64,000 nt of DNA from Dugong dugon. Its lineage: Eukaryota > Chordata > Mammalia > Sirenia > Dugongidae. The stretch covers positions 82,353,334-82,417,333 of the forward strand of contig CM057475.1 of NCBI GenBank assembly GCA_030035585.1, read 5' to 3'. The notes under the pieces were generated by a model. It saw only the letters and a list, made by a program, of their open reading frames with translations, searched no databases and was not told the origin of the DNA. Shown here piece by piece: positions 23,641-36,020 of this stretch (position 1 is its first letter; each line of letters starts with the position of its first letter). The translations under genes were made by a program, and so were the position numbers.

Positions 23641-25877
23641 TACCAAGGAGGAAAAGGCCACCCAGACACTTGCTGGTAAGTAGATGTTCAAGCAATGCTG
23701 GTTTAATCAGCCTTATTTACTGGCATTAGAGCTTGGGATCCTTTGGAATGAGCTGAGTCCATGAAACCCTCTGTGACTGCTCAGATTTCATGGGAAATAT
23801 TCCACCTACGAAACGTACCGCATATTAAAATGTTCCCTGAAGCCAGTGGCTCATCAAAAGGCTAACTCACATCATGAATTCATGGTTATGGGCAGAAACG
23901 AGAATCTTCATGTCAACCCTCAGAACACTTGATTTCAGTCATTCCATTTTAAGTTACATGCCCAGTAGGGAAGCATCTTATTCCACGAAGTTCCCCTGCT
24001 TTGTGTAGGACTGATACGCTGAGTTTTGTGCCTTAGCACATTCTTGCAAAGGGAAGGATGGGATGAGGTAGGAACCTATCTTTACCCTTTCTGGATGAGA
24101 ATGAAGTCTTCTCATGTGGCCCTGCCTCGTGATCAGTTTAAATACACCAGGAACCGTTTGAGGGCACAATGGTGGAACACTCTGGTGTCTTTACAAGAGA
24201 AGTGTCAGAGGCAAGACAGCCAGTACCCCTGCATGCCTACCCAGCCCCCCAGCCTGCATCCCTTGGGGATGGGCTCGCCCTGGAGGTGGAGTCTGCATCA
24301 GCCTAGAAGAGACCCCTGCTGCAGCCACTGCTTGGGCAGCTGACCCTCTTCCCCACGTGGTGCAGACTTTCAGGCTGGGTGTGGGGACTGACGGCTCTTT
24401 CTGCATTGGTCTGTCTGCTCAGGCTGCATGCAGGGCAGGCTGGAAGTACAGGGGTCACCACAGTCCCCAAACAGGGCACAGTCCCCAAACAGGGAGGCTG
24501 GAATTCAGTGGATAACTATCCCGGCTTCCTCACTTCCCAGCTAGGGTAATGCCAGGACATATTCCATGCTGTCTTCCAAGGGCCTCAGAACTAGTGAGCC
24601 TCCGCTGTGCAGAATAACCTGATTGAAGATGTACCCTTTATCATTCCCTCCCCAACTGGCCAACTGGTGATTCCTGGGACCACCTCCCGCATAAACCACT
24701 TGCGCTGCCATCTTGCCTTACGGTCACCTGGTTCATAAAGCTGGCTGGTGCACTCCAGATGGATCAGCAAAGAAGCGGATCTCAGGGCATCCTGGATGAA
24801 GGCCCCCCATTCCATGCAAGCACCTGCATGTTAGGAGAAGATCGTCTTATTACAAAGCTCTGGAGGCCTTACCCTCCCCCAGGAGCTGGGAAACAAGATG
24901 GATCAGCCCTTGAGTGTATAATGAAACAGAGATTGGAAAATGTATACATATGATTATGCTAATGTCACGTTGATGAATCTTTATATATAAGTTGGGCAAG
25001 TAATCAGACAAATGAAATGCATGTACATTATTTCAAAGTATTGTACTTTATTTTTCCTGAAAGTCAAAGTACAGATTAAAATATAGAAAGTAACTTCATG
25101 AGCCAAGAAAACCTTGGGAGAAAACATTGGCTAAAGAGAAAAACAGAGATGCAAATGCTAAAAGGTGATGAACGCCATGGTCACCAAGCTCACCTTATGT
25201 CTGCCTGGTAGCTCCACATCCTTGTAGATGGCCTTCGTGTGGAGCTCCTTCATGTGGAGGAAGAAAACAAGGTTTGGCCAAGGACTGATCTACCTCTGCC
25301 CAGGTACTGCAGATCTAGAAGTAACCCAGGCATGTGGTGCAGCTGCTGGTACCCTGGATGGGGCCAGCAAAAACTCGACACACTTAAACCATACTTCTGT
25401 CAGGCAGAGGGTATTTGTTTTCCTTTGTGCAGATACAGTAGATTGAGTGTCTATGACCCGCCCTCCCCTACAACCCCAGCCCGTGCTTATGCTCTTATAC
25501 CCAGTGGGATAAGGTGCCTCTGCTTGTCTGGGAGAAGAGAGGTCCCTGTGGGCAAAGTCAGTGGGCAGTGCCAGGCAGGACTATGCACGGGCAGGAGCAT
25601 AATGCCGGGGGCATTCGAGGAGCAAGAGATCCTAGTGGACCTCAGAAATCGGGAGGAAGGTAACGTTTCCCATGAAAGGCAGCACAGACTAGATGTGGTT
25701 CTATTAAAGGATGAGAGTCAGAGGGTGGAGCAGCACTCAAGGGGCTGTTACAGAATGAACAAGGACAGCAATCTGTGAGCCGAGCGGCAGTGGCATAAAG
25801 GTTTCTACTGGGAACAGTGGGAGATGGTAGGCCAGAGGCCAGTGTGCCTAATGGGGATAATAATAATGTCTACACTT
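23641..25877. other. Single-copy DNA, 2.2 kb
   Basis: This is the longest repeat-poor stretch in the left half. The 179-codon plus frame at 25239-25778 (and its neighbour 25228-25446) has no recognisable domain, and I see no convincing splice structure. An AT-rich patch lies at 24930-25090. No gene is supported. Confidence 0.4.
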
Positions 25878-26438
25878 GGAAGCAGCAGTCAAGAAATCAG
25901 AAACATATTGCATTGGGCAAATTTGCTTCAAAAGAACTCTTTATAAAGTGTTAAAAAGCAAAGATGTCACTTTGAGGACTAAGGTGTGCCTGACTCATCA
26001 TGTTTTCAATCACCTCACATGCATGTGAAAGCTGAATGATGTATAAGGAAGACAGAAGAACTGGCGCCTTTGAATTATGGTATTGGCAAAGAACATTGAA
26101 TATACCATGAACTGCCAGAAGAACAAACAAGTCTGTCTTGTAAGAAGTACAGCCAGAAAGCTCTTTAGAAGCAAGGATGGAGAGACTTTGTCTCACCTAC
26201 TTTGGACATGTTATCAAGAGAGACCAGTCCTGGAGAAGAACATCATACTTGGTAAGGTAGAGGGTCATCGAAAAAGAGGAAGACCGTCAATGAGATGGAT
26301 TGTCACAGTGGCTGCAACAATGGGTTCAAACATAGCAACAATTGTGAGGATGACACAGAACCGGGCCGTGTTTCCTTCTGTTGTATATAGGGTTGCTATG
26401 AGTCAGAACCAACTCGATGGCACCTAACAACAACAATG
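25878..26438 (+). mobile_element. RTE LINE 3' end, longer copy
   Basis: It covers the thumb region onward: gcaaagatgtcactttgagg, ttcaatcacctcacatgcat and the C-terminal region with LGKVEGHRKRGRPSMRW (near 26250-26300), ending in gggttgctatgagtcagaac and cacctaacaacaacaa. Frame-broken. Confidence 0.9.
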
Positions 26439-26999
26439 TACTGTACTCATGAAGAGTACATACTCAGAAGACAGGGATTCACGCTTGGTTGACTCCTCGT
26501 ATAAAGGTCTCAGCAATTTCAAATTATGGATTATCAAATTGGAAGGGGACATAGAGGGCATGTGATCAGAAAACTCTCCTGTTGCCTTCCCTCTCCACTC
26601 CCTTCACCTGTTGGAAGACCTGGCAGCTGCCCCTCAGCCAGCCTCTCTGCCCCAAGTCTGGCCGCCATCTTCCATCGAGACAACTATCTGATTCCGTAGC
26701 AACAAATGTCTCAACTCCAATGCCTTTGCCCCCAGCCACTGCAGGCGCCCACTCCCTCCACAGTACCCTGGAACTTGTCAGTGGGAAGGTGCACCCTCTC
26801 GGATTCCTCCCACCCTGATACTCCTGTATTGGTGATGGCCTTCTCTCTCTGCTGCCCTTGCCCCGTTCCTCCTCCCATGCATGCTCTCCACTCTGGTTGG
26901 CACCTCAGGGTCTCTGCCCACTGCTTTTCCAGTTTTTGAGTCCCCACCTGGCCTCACTTTCTACCTAGGAGCCTCCACCTCTCACTGCTAGGGCAGCTT
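26439..26999. other. Pyrimidine-rich single-copy DNA
   Basis: C/T-rich text with weak resemblance to the 3' part of an L2 ORF, not enough to call. Antiparallel frames of 77-78 codons mirror each other. Confidence 0.35.
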
Positions 27000-27105
27000 T
27001 GTCATCAGCAAAATGGAGGGGACAAACGTACCTACTCTAAAACTTTTCAGTTGAATCAGTCAAGGTGATATGTACAGCGTGGTGAGCACAGTAATTGTAA
27101 TGTTA
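27000..27105 (+). mobile_element. MIR fragment
   Basis: The segment catcagcaaaatggagggga, acctactctaaa and gtggtgagcacagtaattg follow the 3' half of MIR in order. Confidence 0.6.
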
Positions 27106-28380
27106 TTTATTATTTGCCTGTAATGTATAGATTCTCACTTAAACCACCGTCATCCTAGTGAATCCAGGCCTATTTGCCAAAAAAAAAGACCAAGAAAGGA
27201 AAGAAACAGGAAAAATCAATTTGCTTAATAACCAATTAACTAAATTAACTCTGCATGCTTCAGGAAGTACACACACGTATACACACCCTGGATACATCTA
27301 ATAAATACGCAGGTAGGTCTTGCAGAGTTTTAAGAAATGCTCAGTTTGTTGAAAGCTGGCTGTCATTACTTGGCTTAGCCTTCCAATGAACAGATTCTCA
27401 TTACTGTACTGATGAAGAATACATACCTGAATAGTCATAAGCAGACAAACGCCCTACTCAAGAAGAATGTGTGTCCGAGAATCCCTGAAACTTGTTTTTT
27501 GGTTAGTGTGGGATATTCAGCAGTCCAGTTGTTTTGGCAAATTCACCTGTCCGCTCACTGGCTTGGGAACTGCTCTGCTTGTCCTGTTAATGCTCTCGAC
27601 AAGCAGCCCCCTTGTCCTTCCCTGACCTCACCTGGGAAAGCTCCAGCCTGGCTGAGCTCTGTCAGCCTTTTCCTGATCCAGGCAGGGTGCTCTGCCAAGC
27701 ACAGGGAGTCACCCAGCACCCCAGGCCGGGGCCTCTGAAATCTGCATCACCGCCCACACCTGAGCCTTCAAGGGTACTTAGCACTATCACCAGGTGCTCC
27801 TTGGCTGCCACCTCTCCCCTCCCACCCCTAGTGGCTCATCCAAACCTCTACACCCTCCTCAGTGCACCCGCAATTCCCAGGCCTCCCCACCTTGTCACTG
27901 CTGTATCATCATCTCCCCCCGACTCAGAAGGGCCGAGGCCATTGGTCGGCGGCTCCTTCCACCGGCGGCTTCCCACCCTGCCCTCCTCTGTCCCCCAGGC
28001 TGCTCCTGTTGGCTAATCCCTCTGCTGGGACCTTGTTCTTTGTGTCCCCTCAGGACAGTGCTCCCTACAGAGGGGTGCTTTTTACACTGTCAGTGCGATT
28101 CTCTCAGCTTTTAAAGTAGGCTTAGTGGCGTCCAGCCCAAATGTCGTCCTTGTACCCACAAGTGATTTTTCATTCCTTCAGAAACAAAACTAGATCCAAG
28201 GTCACGCGAATAAGCAACAAGCCTGTCTGGGCTTGAAGGATTTTGGACTGACGATCAGGCCTCAGTCTGCAGTGCTCTGATTTATTGTACCTAGGGAGTT
28301 GGTGATATTCAGGCCCTGACTCCCCCGACCTAGTCTGAGAGGGAAAAGTCAAGGAAAGGTCCCCTCTAATCCCCACTGAC
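27106..28380. other. Single-copy DNA; C-rich 27600-28020
   Basis: Three overlapping plus frames (85-134 codons, 27612-28119) reflect the C/T-rich composition. They disagree in frame and none resembles a known protein. Confidence 0.4.
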
Positions 28381-28803
28381 GCACACACACAACACACAAC
28401 ACACACATACACCCACACACACAAACACACACACCACCAACACATATACACATACACACAAACACACACATATACAACACACACACACTGCCAACACACA
28501 TACACTGACACCCAAACATACACACATTTACAATGCACACACACGACCAACACACTCATATACTCACACACACATGCATACACTGCAACACACACATAAC
28601 ACCAACAACACATATACACACACAGCCTGCCAACACACACACATATACATATACACACAAACACATTGTCAACATACACACACACAACTGACACACATCC
28701 ATGTCACACACACACATCACCAACACACACCAACACACATACACACACCCTGCCCATGCACACCCCACACACACATACACACATGCACACCCCACACACA
28801 CAC
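28381..28803 (+). repeat. Interrupted (CA)n block, about 420 bp
   Basis: Degenerate CA/CATA repeats with recurring interruptions such as ccaacacaca. Both-strand frames (174 and 134 codons minus, 93 plus) are repeat artefacts rich in V/C or H/T. Confidence 0.95.
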
Positions 28804-29504
28804 CACTGCAGCCGCAGCCCATCCAGGCCCAGTGGGTCCAGGTCAGACCACGTGAACCGCCAAGCACACAATGAACCACAAGAGCATGGACCTGGCTGGT
28901 CTTCGAGCTGCTCTCAATAACGGAGTCTTGCCTGTGTCCTGAAGTGAGCACGTTCGCCATGATTTACTTTCTGACAAGATTGCAACGCCCTCTTCCATGT
29001 CACACGTACTCACACACACACACGCACAGACGCACACACTCACAGACACACACACAGCTGGGCTTCCTTTTTCCCTGCAAAGATAGAATGCTGTAATTAC
29101 AGCAATCTCGTAAACAACTGATGGAGACGCTGGGAGGGGTTAGCTTATCGCAGATGAAAACGCCGTCAGGGGTCTAGGTCCCCTAGACCTCGGTGTTTGG
29201 TCTTCCTCTGATACACTCAGCTCTCTTCCAAGGAGACAGAATAAGGTTTTAGAGGGTTTTTTTTTTCAAGAAAAAATTTAAATTGTAAGTTTACTACAGA
29301 GTCATTGAGACATGGGAGGACACGCTGTGGAGCTTTGATGGAAGGTGTGTCCTCTAATCCAGCAACAAGGGTCCAGAGGCAATGGTGGTGGCCGGCATCC
29401 TTGGAACAGGCTGCATAAGTTACCACCATTGCTTCCCACCCATTACCAGCCGCTGCTTCTCCATGATATTTTCTTTATTTTTTCTTCTTTCTCCCTCCTC
29501 CTAT
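28804..29504. other. Single-copy DNA with a short (CA)n at 29006-29056
   Basis: Nothing recognised apart from the CA run and a poly-T at 29260-29268. Confidence 0.4.
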
Positions 29505-29872
29505 TCCAGTAAGATTAACTAAAGTTTCTCCTCGGAGGGTGGCAGAACACACCGATAACCCTGAAGGACTAGGATTAACTCACCTGTGACGTGACAATCG
29601 TGACTGACGGTGCCAGATAACCTTCAAGTGTTGCCAGTAAGAGGTTAGATCATCTGGGACATGAGAAACGTGACCACCAGAAGAGAAACTATGATCCTGT
29701 CCGTATAAAACCTTCAGCCAGTCTCCAGTCGGGGAGGCAAGTCTTTAGGAGGAGCTCATTCCCCTCCGTCCCCTGTATATTGATATACAATAAAACCCTC
29801 TTCTGCTCACCTCACCCCTGTCTCAGTACTGGCTTTTGTGACAGGTGGCTCAGATCCTCGATTTGCGGTAAC
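29505..29872 (+). mobile_element. ERV1 (gammaretrovirus-like) solo LTR
   Basis: It has the layout of a class I LTR: a promoter-like TATAAAA (gtataaaaccttcagccagt, about 29702), an R region, AATAAA in caataaaaccctcttctgct at about 29789, and a U5 ending in gatttgcggtaaca. The left edge is approximate. No internal region was seen, so it is a fossil solo LTR. Confidence 0.72.
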
Positions 29873-30079
29873 ATCCTCACCACCTCAGGCCTGGGTACAA
29901 GCCCGTGTCAGGTCACTTCTCAGCCTCATCGTAGCCCCTTCTCATTGCTGTCCTTGGCTGACTTCTGAATGAGGCTCCCGTCCACTGGGGACTTGGGGTC
30001 CACCGTCACCCTGAGTTCTGTTCTCCTCCTGGACAATTCAAAGGCCCATGTGGACAACAGTGTGCAACACCCTAGTCCA

Positions 30080-30235
30080 GACCAGTGGTTCTGAAAGTGG
30101 GGTCCCCGGATCAGCAGCATCAATACCACCTGGAGACTTACTTACTAGGAATGCAGGTTCTCAGGCCCCAGACTTACTGAGACAAACACCCTGGGGCGGG
30201 GCCCAGGCGTCTGCATTTTAACAGCCTCCAGGCAA
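30080..30235 (+). mobile_element. MER5A-like hAT remnant
   Basis: The segments ccagtggttctgaaagtggg, gatcagcagcatcaatacca, caggttctcaggccccagac and tctgcattttaacagcctcc follow the MER5A consensus order. Confidence 0.9.
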
Positions 30236-30370
30236 CTCTTGTTGTTGTTGTTAGTTGCTGTAGAGTCAATTCCAACTCATGGCAACCCCAAGTGTGCAGA
30301 GTAGAACTGCTCCACAGGGTTTTCAAGGCTGTGACCTTCTGGAAACAGATCACCAGGCCTTACTTCCAGG
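30236..30370 (-). mobile_element. AfroSINE/RTE-tail SINE, partial
   Basis: It begins with ttgttgttgttagttgctgt (complement of the terminal caacaacaa) and carries the tail and middle of the SINE. The head is absent. It abuts the MER5A. Confidence 0.82.
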
Positions 30371-30847
30371 AGCCAGCAGCAGAGGCTTGGAAAGGCCCAA
30401 TGGTGCAGGCTGGGGAGATCCTGACCAGTGATCTTCTGCAGGCTCAGGCAAGGCCCACAGAGGCCCAGCAGCACAGCAGAAGCCCAGGGTGACATGGTGG
30501 TAGCCGGAGGCCATGGTGACGTGAACACAGCCTCTCACCTGCACCACGGCGTGCCTGCCCAGCAGTGTAAGCATGGACATGGGTAATATGGCTAAGGGAA
30601 AGTGTCTTCCTTGTGGGAATCTGCTGTTATTGTTTACTGTTTGCTTCCTATAAAGAATAATAATGGCTTTCACTTCGCCAGTGCTATGTACACGTCTCGT
30701 GTGTCCGGCTTGATCACAGACGAACGAAGCCCCCGTGGAGTGGTTGATGCCAGTGGGTGCATGTGCCTTGTTCCCAGCTGTCTTATGACTGCTGGAAGTC
30801 TGAGGCACAGCCTGGCCACCTGTGCAGTACAGATACATGGGCCCTTA
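30371..30847. other. Single-copy DNA, nothing recognised
   Basis: The 162-codon minus frame (30350-30838) has no domain and begins in the SINE on its 3' side. Confidence 0.4.
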
Positions 30848-31004
30848 CAATAAATAAGTAATACATTAGAATAAATAAATACAATAAATATAAAAATAAA
30901 GAAATGAAAAATTTTTAATTATAAATAGATAATAGAAAACAAATAATACAAATTAAAATAATAAAACTAAAAATAAAGAATTAAAAAATACAAATAAATA
31001 GAGG
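30848..31004. repeat. AT-rich low-complexity (AATAAATA-like)
   Basis: About 155 bp made almost only of A and T with aataaata motifs, sharply bounded by GC-richer DNA. Confidence 0.9.
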
Positions 31005-31379
31005 CCTCAGGCAGAAGCCCCTTCCACTTTACTTCCTCTCACCTGTGATGTGCTGCACCTGCACATCTTTTCCCTGCCCTCCCCATAGAGGGCTCACTCT
31101 CTGGCCAGCGACCCTCCCCTGGACGCTCCAGCTCCCAACTCCTACCCCAGGGCCCTTGCCAGTCCAGAATGCCCCCCATCTCTGTGCTTCCCCCCCCTCC
31201 TGTCTGGCTCTTTTCCTCTACCAGGTAAGCAGATGAAGCTTCTCCCATATCAACAAGCCTCCTTAATGGGCCTTAGGGCCCTCAGCAGTGACCCTTGAAC
31301 ACTTCTTGTCCCTGAAGAGCTCAGCTTGGGGAGTGGGCTGGCTCTGCACTTCCTCTCCCCATCACCTCTGACTCCTTGG
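31005..31379. other. C/T-rich DNA, possibly more L2
   Basis: The composition and position next to the L2 segment suggest further L2 ORF sequence, but no motif decides it. Confidence 0.3.
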
Positions 31380-31560
31380 CCCCACAGTTGGGCTCTGCCC
31401 TCCAGCTTCAGCAAAACAACTTTCTCCAAGGTCACCATTGACCCCCTGGCAGCCCAGTCCACGGAGACATTTTCTGGTCTGTTTGGCCTGGACTTCCCTG
31501 TAGTGTCTGGTGCTTTGGGACAGTCCCGTCTCTTTGAAGCCCCTCCCTCCCCTGCTGTGG
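31380..31560 (+). mobile_element. L2 LINE ORF remnant
   Basis: The segment ccaaggtcaccattgacccc, then ggcagcccagtccacggaga, matches the L2 RT region (in L2, caaggtcaccaatgacctcc and following) through to the ctctttgaagc end. Heavily decayed. Confidence 0.6.
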
Positions 31561-32449
31561 TGATACCTCTCCCCGGGCACCTGATGCAGGTGGGCGATCC
31601 ATGAGTGGTGCAGCGGTGGTGGCTGTTAGTATTATTACTCACTATATAACAACTGCTTCCTCTCCAATATAAGACTTTGGCAAATTCCAAATCTGGCACC
31701 AATTAACTCATCTTTAAAAATGCATGAAATGGATCTAGTCCCTGAAATATTTTTGTGCTGAGGGAAACAAACTCAATTTTAGAAAACACGAATTAGTGTG
31801 TGACCGCAGCAGTTGCCCTGAGAAGTGGGAGGCATTCTGCCCCCAGAGTCCTCCCAGGGAGCCCTGTCTTTGGGGGTGAGCTCTGCAAGCACATGCCCTA
31901 GGGGGCCCCAGCTTCCCAGGGACTCCTCAAATCTGCAGTGTCTCTGAGGGTGTGGGAACAGCCTTGTGTCCAAGCTGTTTGTGGGGGTAGGAGTGGTTAG
32001 CTGGCTCTTGTAATCAGAGATTTTCCTGATTCCCTGGGCAGAGGCATCAGCTCTCCCTCACACCAGGTCTGTGGTTGCAGCCATCCCCCACTCCACAGGA
32101 GCCCCAGCAGAAGAGGTCTGCCTCCGGCACCTGCTCCCTCTCACTGCCCGCCATGGGCACACTTCTTCCAGTGCAGCTGTGAACAGCGGCATTCTGGTGC
32201 TGAAGACATCACTCCATGCGTGCTCTGGAATAAGAGCACAACGCAACACACCACCTGGAGGCTGGGCTTTTTCTGCCAGCTTGGAGAAGTTTCAATCTAG
32301 CATTCCAAAATCTTCTGGGAGAAAATCAGATCTCACTCACTGAAGATAGAAACTTTCAACAAGCCATATTTTTGCCTTCAGAGAGAGCATCGTTTGCCTG
32401 CAGATTTGGGGAAGGTCAGAAACGGCCCCCAAGCCAGCTGGCACGATGC
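31561..32449. other. Single-copy DNA, nothing recognised
   Basis: Frames of 60-90 codons on both strands show no similarity. Confidence 0.4.
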
Positions 32450-33250
32450 AATACTGGGCCCAGAATGCTGTGCAGAGAGATCACGGACATGACACACCCA
32501 CACAGACTCCACTCTGCTTAATTCTCAGAACTGCTAGGTCGCCCCAATTCTGGCAACAAAATGGACCCCAGGATCCAGCCCCACAGCAAACATTGCCTCA
32601 TGGTAAAACCTCTCCCAGGGTAAAATCATCCCTTGGTCCAAAACTAAGACACAAAGAGACAGCCAATGAGTACTGGCCTCCCTCTCTCCCACCACAACTG
32701 GTCCATGTATGGGCCTGCCGTGCTGGTACTGGGGTGGCTGGTGTCAATGAGGTGGTGAGTCTGTGTGCTTGGTTGTATGGCGTCTCTCCCAGGGTGGGTC
32801 ATTCTGGTAGGTATCTTCATGTGATGCAAAGATCTTCACAATTCACAACCACTCCCATACATCCATCCACATGCCTCTGCCCCACACCTTTTTTGCCCCT
32901 ATTTTCTGCACTTCCCTGTTCGGGTCCATGACCAGCCAGCCAACCCATTCTCCACTGCCCTTGAGTCCATATATGCTCTAACCTTGGGCAGCTTCTTCCA
33001 CAAAGAGGGAACAACCAGGCACACACCCGAAAGCTGCACCCACTAGAGGATGTCTCTAACCCATGTCTATCAAGGCCAGTCCTGACAGAGGTGACAGTGC
33101 AGCTCCCGCCCATTTTTGGTTTGCACCCACATACCGAGCCAACTCATCCATAAACCAACACTGGACTTTTTCCTTCTCCATTAACTGGTCATAAGAAATC
33201 TGCCATCTGGCCGTAGTTGTGAGGGATGTCCCGCCCACCCCCGACCACTG
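32450..33250 (-). mobile_element. ERV pol fossil (RNase H to integrase start)
   Basis: The minus-strand translation shows phrases of a retroviral RNase H and the start of integrase: LARYVGANQKWAGAALSP and WRMGWLAGHG around 32900-33200, then MKIPTRMTHPG and LIDTSHPSTST around 32680-32830. These correspond to the RNase H and N-terminal integrase segments of endogenous retroviral pol (probably class I). The copy is broken in many places and has no coding capacity. Confidence 0.65.
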
Positions 33251-34340
33251 TACCCCTATGATCTCTACTAGATAATAAGAATTAATCTAAAAGTCATCAC
33301 AACAACGTTGTTCTTGTGCTAGCTATTTGATGTGTATTTCCTATGGATCTTTTGTAGGTCAGGTGGTTCTCTGAAGTCACTTGGAATTTCCCGAGTGATA
33401 GGAGCATCTTTGTTATTCATGGTGGGCTAGGACCACACCTGATAGTTTATGCTAGCACGGTGACTCAGGGTGGGGCTGACTACACCCAGTAGTTTTAGGA
33501 TTAGGGATGACCCTGCCAGAAAGGCCAACCATATGATTTAGGGTGGGGTTTTGGTTCACGTGTTATCAGTCTGTTTGCAAACTGAGTTCAACCACATGGG
33601 CAATCAATAAAACCGCTGGATACTGAAGCTCAGGTGAGCCTGGATTGGCAATACTCTGCATGTTGTCACACGTCAATACCAGGAGGGTAGTACATCCTGA
33701 GGACAGTGAGAGCTTCACATTTGGGATTCTGCCAGACCTCACTATGTGTGTCTCTTCTCTTGGCTGATTTTAATGTATCCTTTCCCTGCTACCTGAGAGT
33801 AGTTTAGGCAAACCCCGAAACTTGCAGCAGATATCAAGGTGAGAGTGGTCTTGTGTGGACTCTCCCCTCTGAGTTTGTATTTGGACCATAGCTGTTTGCA
33901 ATTGGGTCAGAAGTCTTGAGCAGTCTGGAAGACTGTGCTGTTAACCTTGCAGTTTGGCTAACTCCAGGTAGTTGCCCAGGAGAAGGGACCCAACAAAACT
34001 CGTGGTAAGGATTCCCTAATCTTTCCCCAAGAGAGCTAAGGCCATTTACTTGAGCAACTGTACACCATGGGGAGGGGAATACCCAAACATTTCAAGACCC
34101 TTGGACACAGGGTCTGAGTCGACATTGACATCCAGAGACGTGAAGAGTCATCATGTCACCGTATTGGAGGGCGCACGTGGGATTCAGCTAACAAATGAAG
34201 TCCGGGCCCAGGGTTACAGTGTGTCCACTGAATCCAGGGATCCACCCAGTGGACATCCGTCAGCCCCTGAACGTATAATTAGGACTGACATACTTGTAGT
34301 CGGTGCGACCCCCTCATTGGATCCTTGCACATAGGTGAAG
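33251..34340 (+). mobile_element. LTR-like fossil with possible internal start
   Basis: The plus strand has AATAAA (caatcaataaaaccgctgga, about 33606), then ttctgccagacctcactatg and cttggctgattttaatgtat, resembling the 3' part of class I LTRs. Downstream, a short frame at 34050-34334 contains LDTGSESTL, reminiscent of a retroviral protease. Boundaries and family are uncertain. It lies opposite in orientation to the pol fossil on its left. Confidence 0.4.
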
Positions 34341-35471
34341 GGAAAGGCCAGGTGGACACTTCTGAAATTTCACCCAACCCCTGGGCAAGGTAGAAATAAA
34401 AAGCAGTATTTTATCACAGGGATGGTATAGAAATGATTGGCACCCATATGTATCTAAAGTATATATGGTGGTGGTCAGAAAAAGGGATAGGTTTGCAAGG
34501 AGAAAACCCAGTCTTCCTGGGGTCATGGGCTAGGCTTTGTTCACCTTTGTTCAGTGAAGTCCCATCACCTGACTGCCCTATCGGATCCTGGGAGATGAGA
34601 GAAACAGAATCATGTGAGAGCGTGGGTGGCTCCCCCTGCCTTCTCTTCGGTGGGTGTTCAGCCCCAGGTGGCCCTGAAACACCCACCAGCTGCCCCCACA
34701 GTTATCACCCGCTGTTCCCACACTCCTGAGTGTGTCTCCAGATGCACACCTTCCACACAGTGCTGCCTAGACACAGTGCAGCCTTCACCTTGTGAACTGT
34801 GTGGGTTTTTCTCAATTTCCCCATCGTTTGTCCATTTTAATGGGTTTCTCCATGATCATGGGGGTTCGGAGCCACGGAATCTGGGATTTTCTCGTAAGGA
34901 AAACGACCTCAGCCATTAGGTTAATGACCCAAGGATGTGGAAGAATGGCTCAGGAGCTGGGAATTTGCCTGTGCAAGTGTGGCTCTGCTCTTCCAGGTGA
35001 CTCTGCAGAGACCTCTGAGCATAGGGAGAGGTGGCTGCTACAGAACAGAGGTCATTTTTTTGTCCCCTGTCACCTAAAATGGAAAGCACCATGAGGAAGT
35101 TTTTTAACTTTTATGAATTATTTCCACAAGGAGCCATAAGCATTTTTCACTGCAGTCATTTCAGGCTCAGTGAAGCGGTGAATGGGCTGAGAGTTCCTTG
35201 GTTTTATGATTAAAAGGGCAAGTTCCAGTGCCCAGTCATTGGGCTGGGTAGAAAGTCAACCTCGTCCCAGGGCCAAAATCAATCGAGTCAGGAAACAAGA
35301 AAGTGAGATGCAAGAGGAACCGGGGGATGGCTATGGTGGACTTATCTCCTGTGGCAGAGCCAGGGGTTCTGGAACCCACAGCCCCACCTCTGAATAAAAC
35401 ATCTCTACTATCTGGCCCTGGGACCACACCATCTGCATGGAGGAGTGGCCACAGCCACATTTTCACCCCCT
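34341..35471. other. Single-copy DNA, nothing recognised
   Basis: Overlapping plus frames (34433-35094) of about 100 codons lack domains. An internal part of the preceding ERV fossil may extend to about 34560. Confidence 0.35.
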
Positions 35472-35481
35472 GTGGCTGGAG

Positions 35482-35699
35482 GAAAAGGAGACCTGGTGGT
35501 GCAGTGGTTAAGCATTTGGCTGCTAACCAAAAGTTCAGCAATTGGAACCCAAAGAGGCTCTGTTGGAGAAAGATGTGGCAGTCTGCTTCTGTAAAGATTC
35601 CAGCCTAGGAAACCCTATGGATTTCTACTCTGTCCTATAGGGTCGCTCTGAGACAGAATTGACTTGACAGCAACTGGTTTGGGTTTTTTGAGTTTTTTG
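35482..35699 (+). mobile_element. AfroSINE with target-site duplication
   Basis: Full-length copy starting aaaaggagacctggtggtgc, with A-box-like tggtggtgcagtggttaag and the T-rich 3' tail gtttgggttttttgag. It is bounded by the exact 10-bp duplication gtggctggag at 35472-35481 and 35700-35709. Confidence 0.93.
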
Positions 35700-35799
35700 G
35701 TGGCTGGAGAAATTTCTGTGTGCCGGGGGTCTCATTCCTCAGCACCCCCAGTGTCTGTCCCACTCAAGATGACAGCCTCTGGGTGGGGTACCCTATGGC

Positions 35800-36015
35800 A
35801 TCACAGAGACCTGGTTCACGTATGGCCACTACCCCTCTGGCATGACCTTGAGAAGCCTTGCTAACCTTTCTTGACCCCTCTTCTCCATGTGCTGTATGGG
35901 GCCACCATGGCCTTCACTGGAAGGGGCTGTTCTCAGCAGTAAATAATACATACGTGCAAAGGGCCACAGACAGTACAAGTCAGCAATGGACATTGTCATC
36001 CTCACAAGGATCTAA
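35800..36015 (+). mobile_element. MIR-like remnant
   Basis: Weak match in order: catgaccttgagaagccttg, tgctgtatggggccaccatg, then a terminal cacagacag region. It is ancient and only partly convincing. Confidence 0.4.
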
Positions 36016-36020
36016 ATGCC

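Noticed and set aside
25239-25778. 179-codon plus frame as a host exon
   Set aside because: No domain, competing frame starting 11 bp upstream, no convincing splice sites; ends shortly before RTE debris.
28170-28960. Minus-strand frames rich in V and C, up to 174 codons
   Set aside because: Translation of (GT)n complement of a CA block.
34050-34334. Retroviral protease frame
   Set aside because: Only a DTGS-like phrase supports it; kept as a low-confidence part of an LTR-element fossil, not as a gene.
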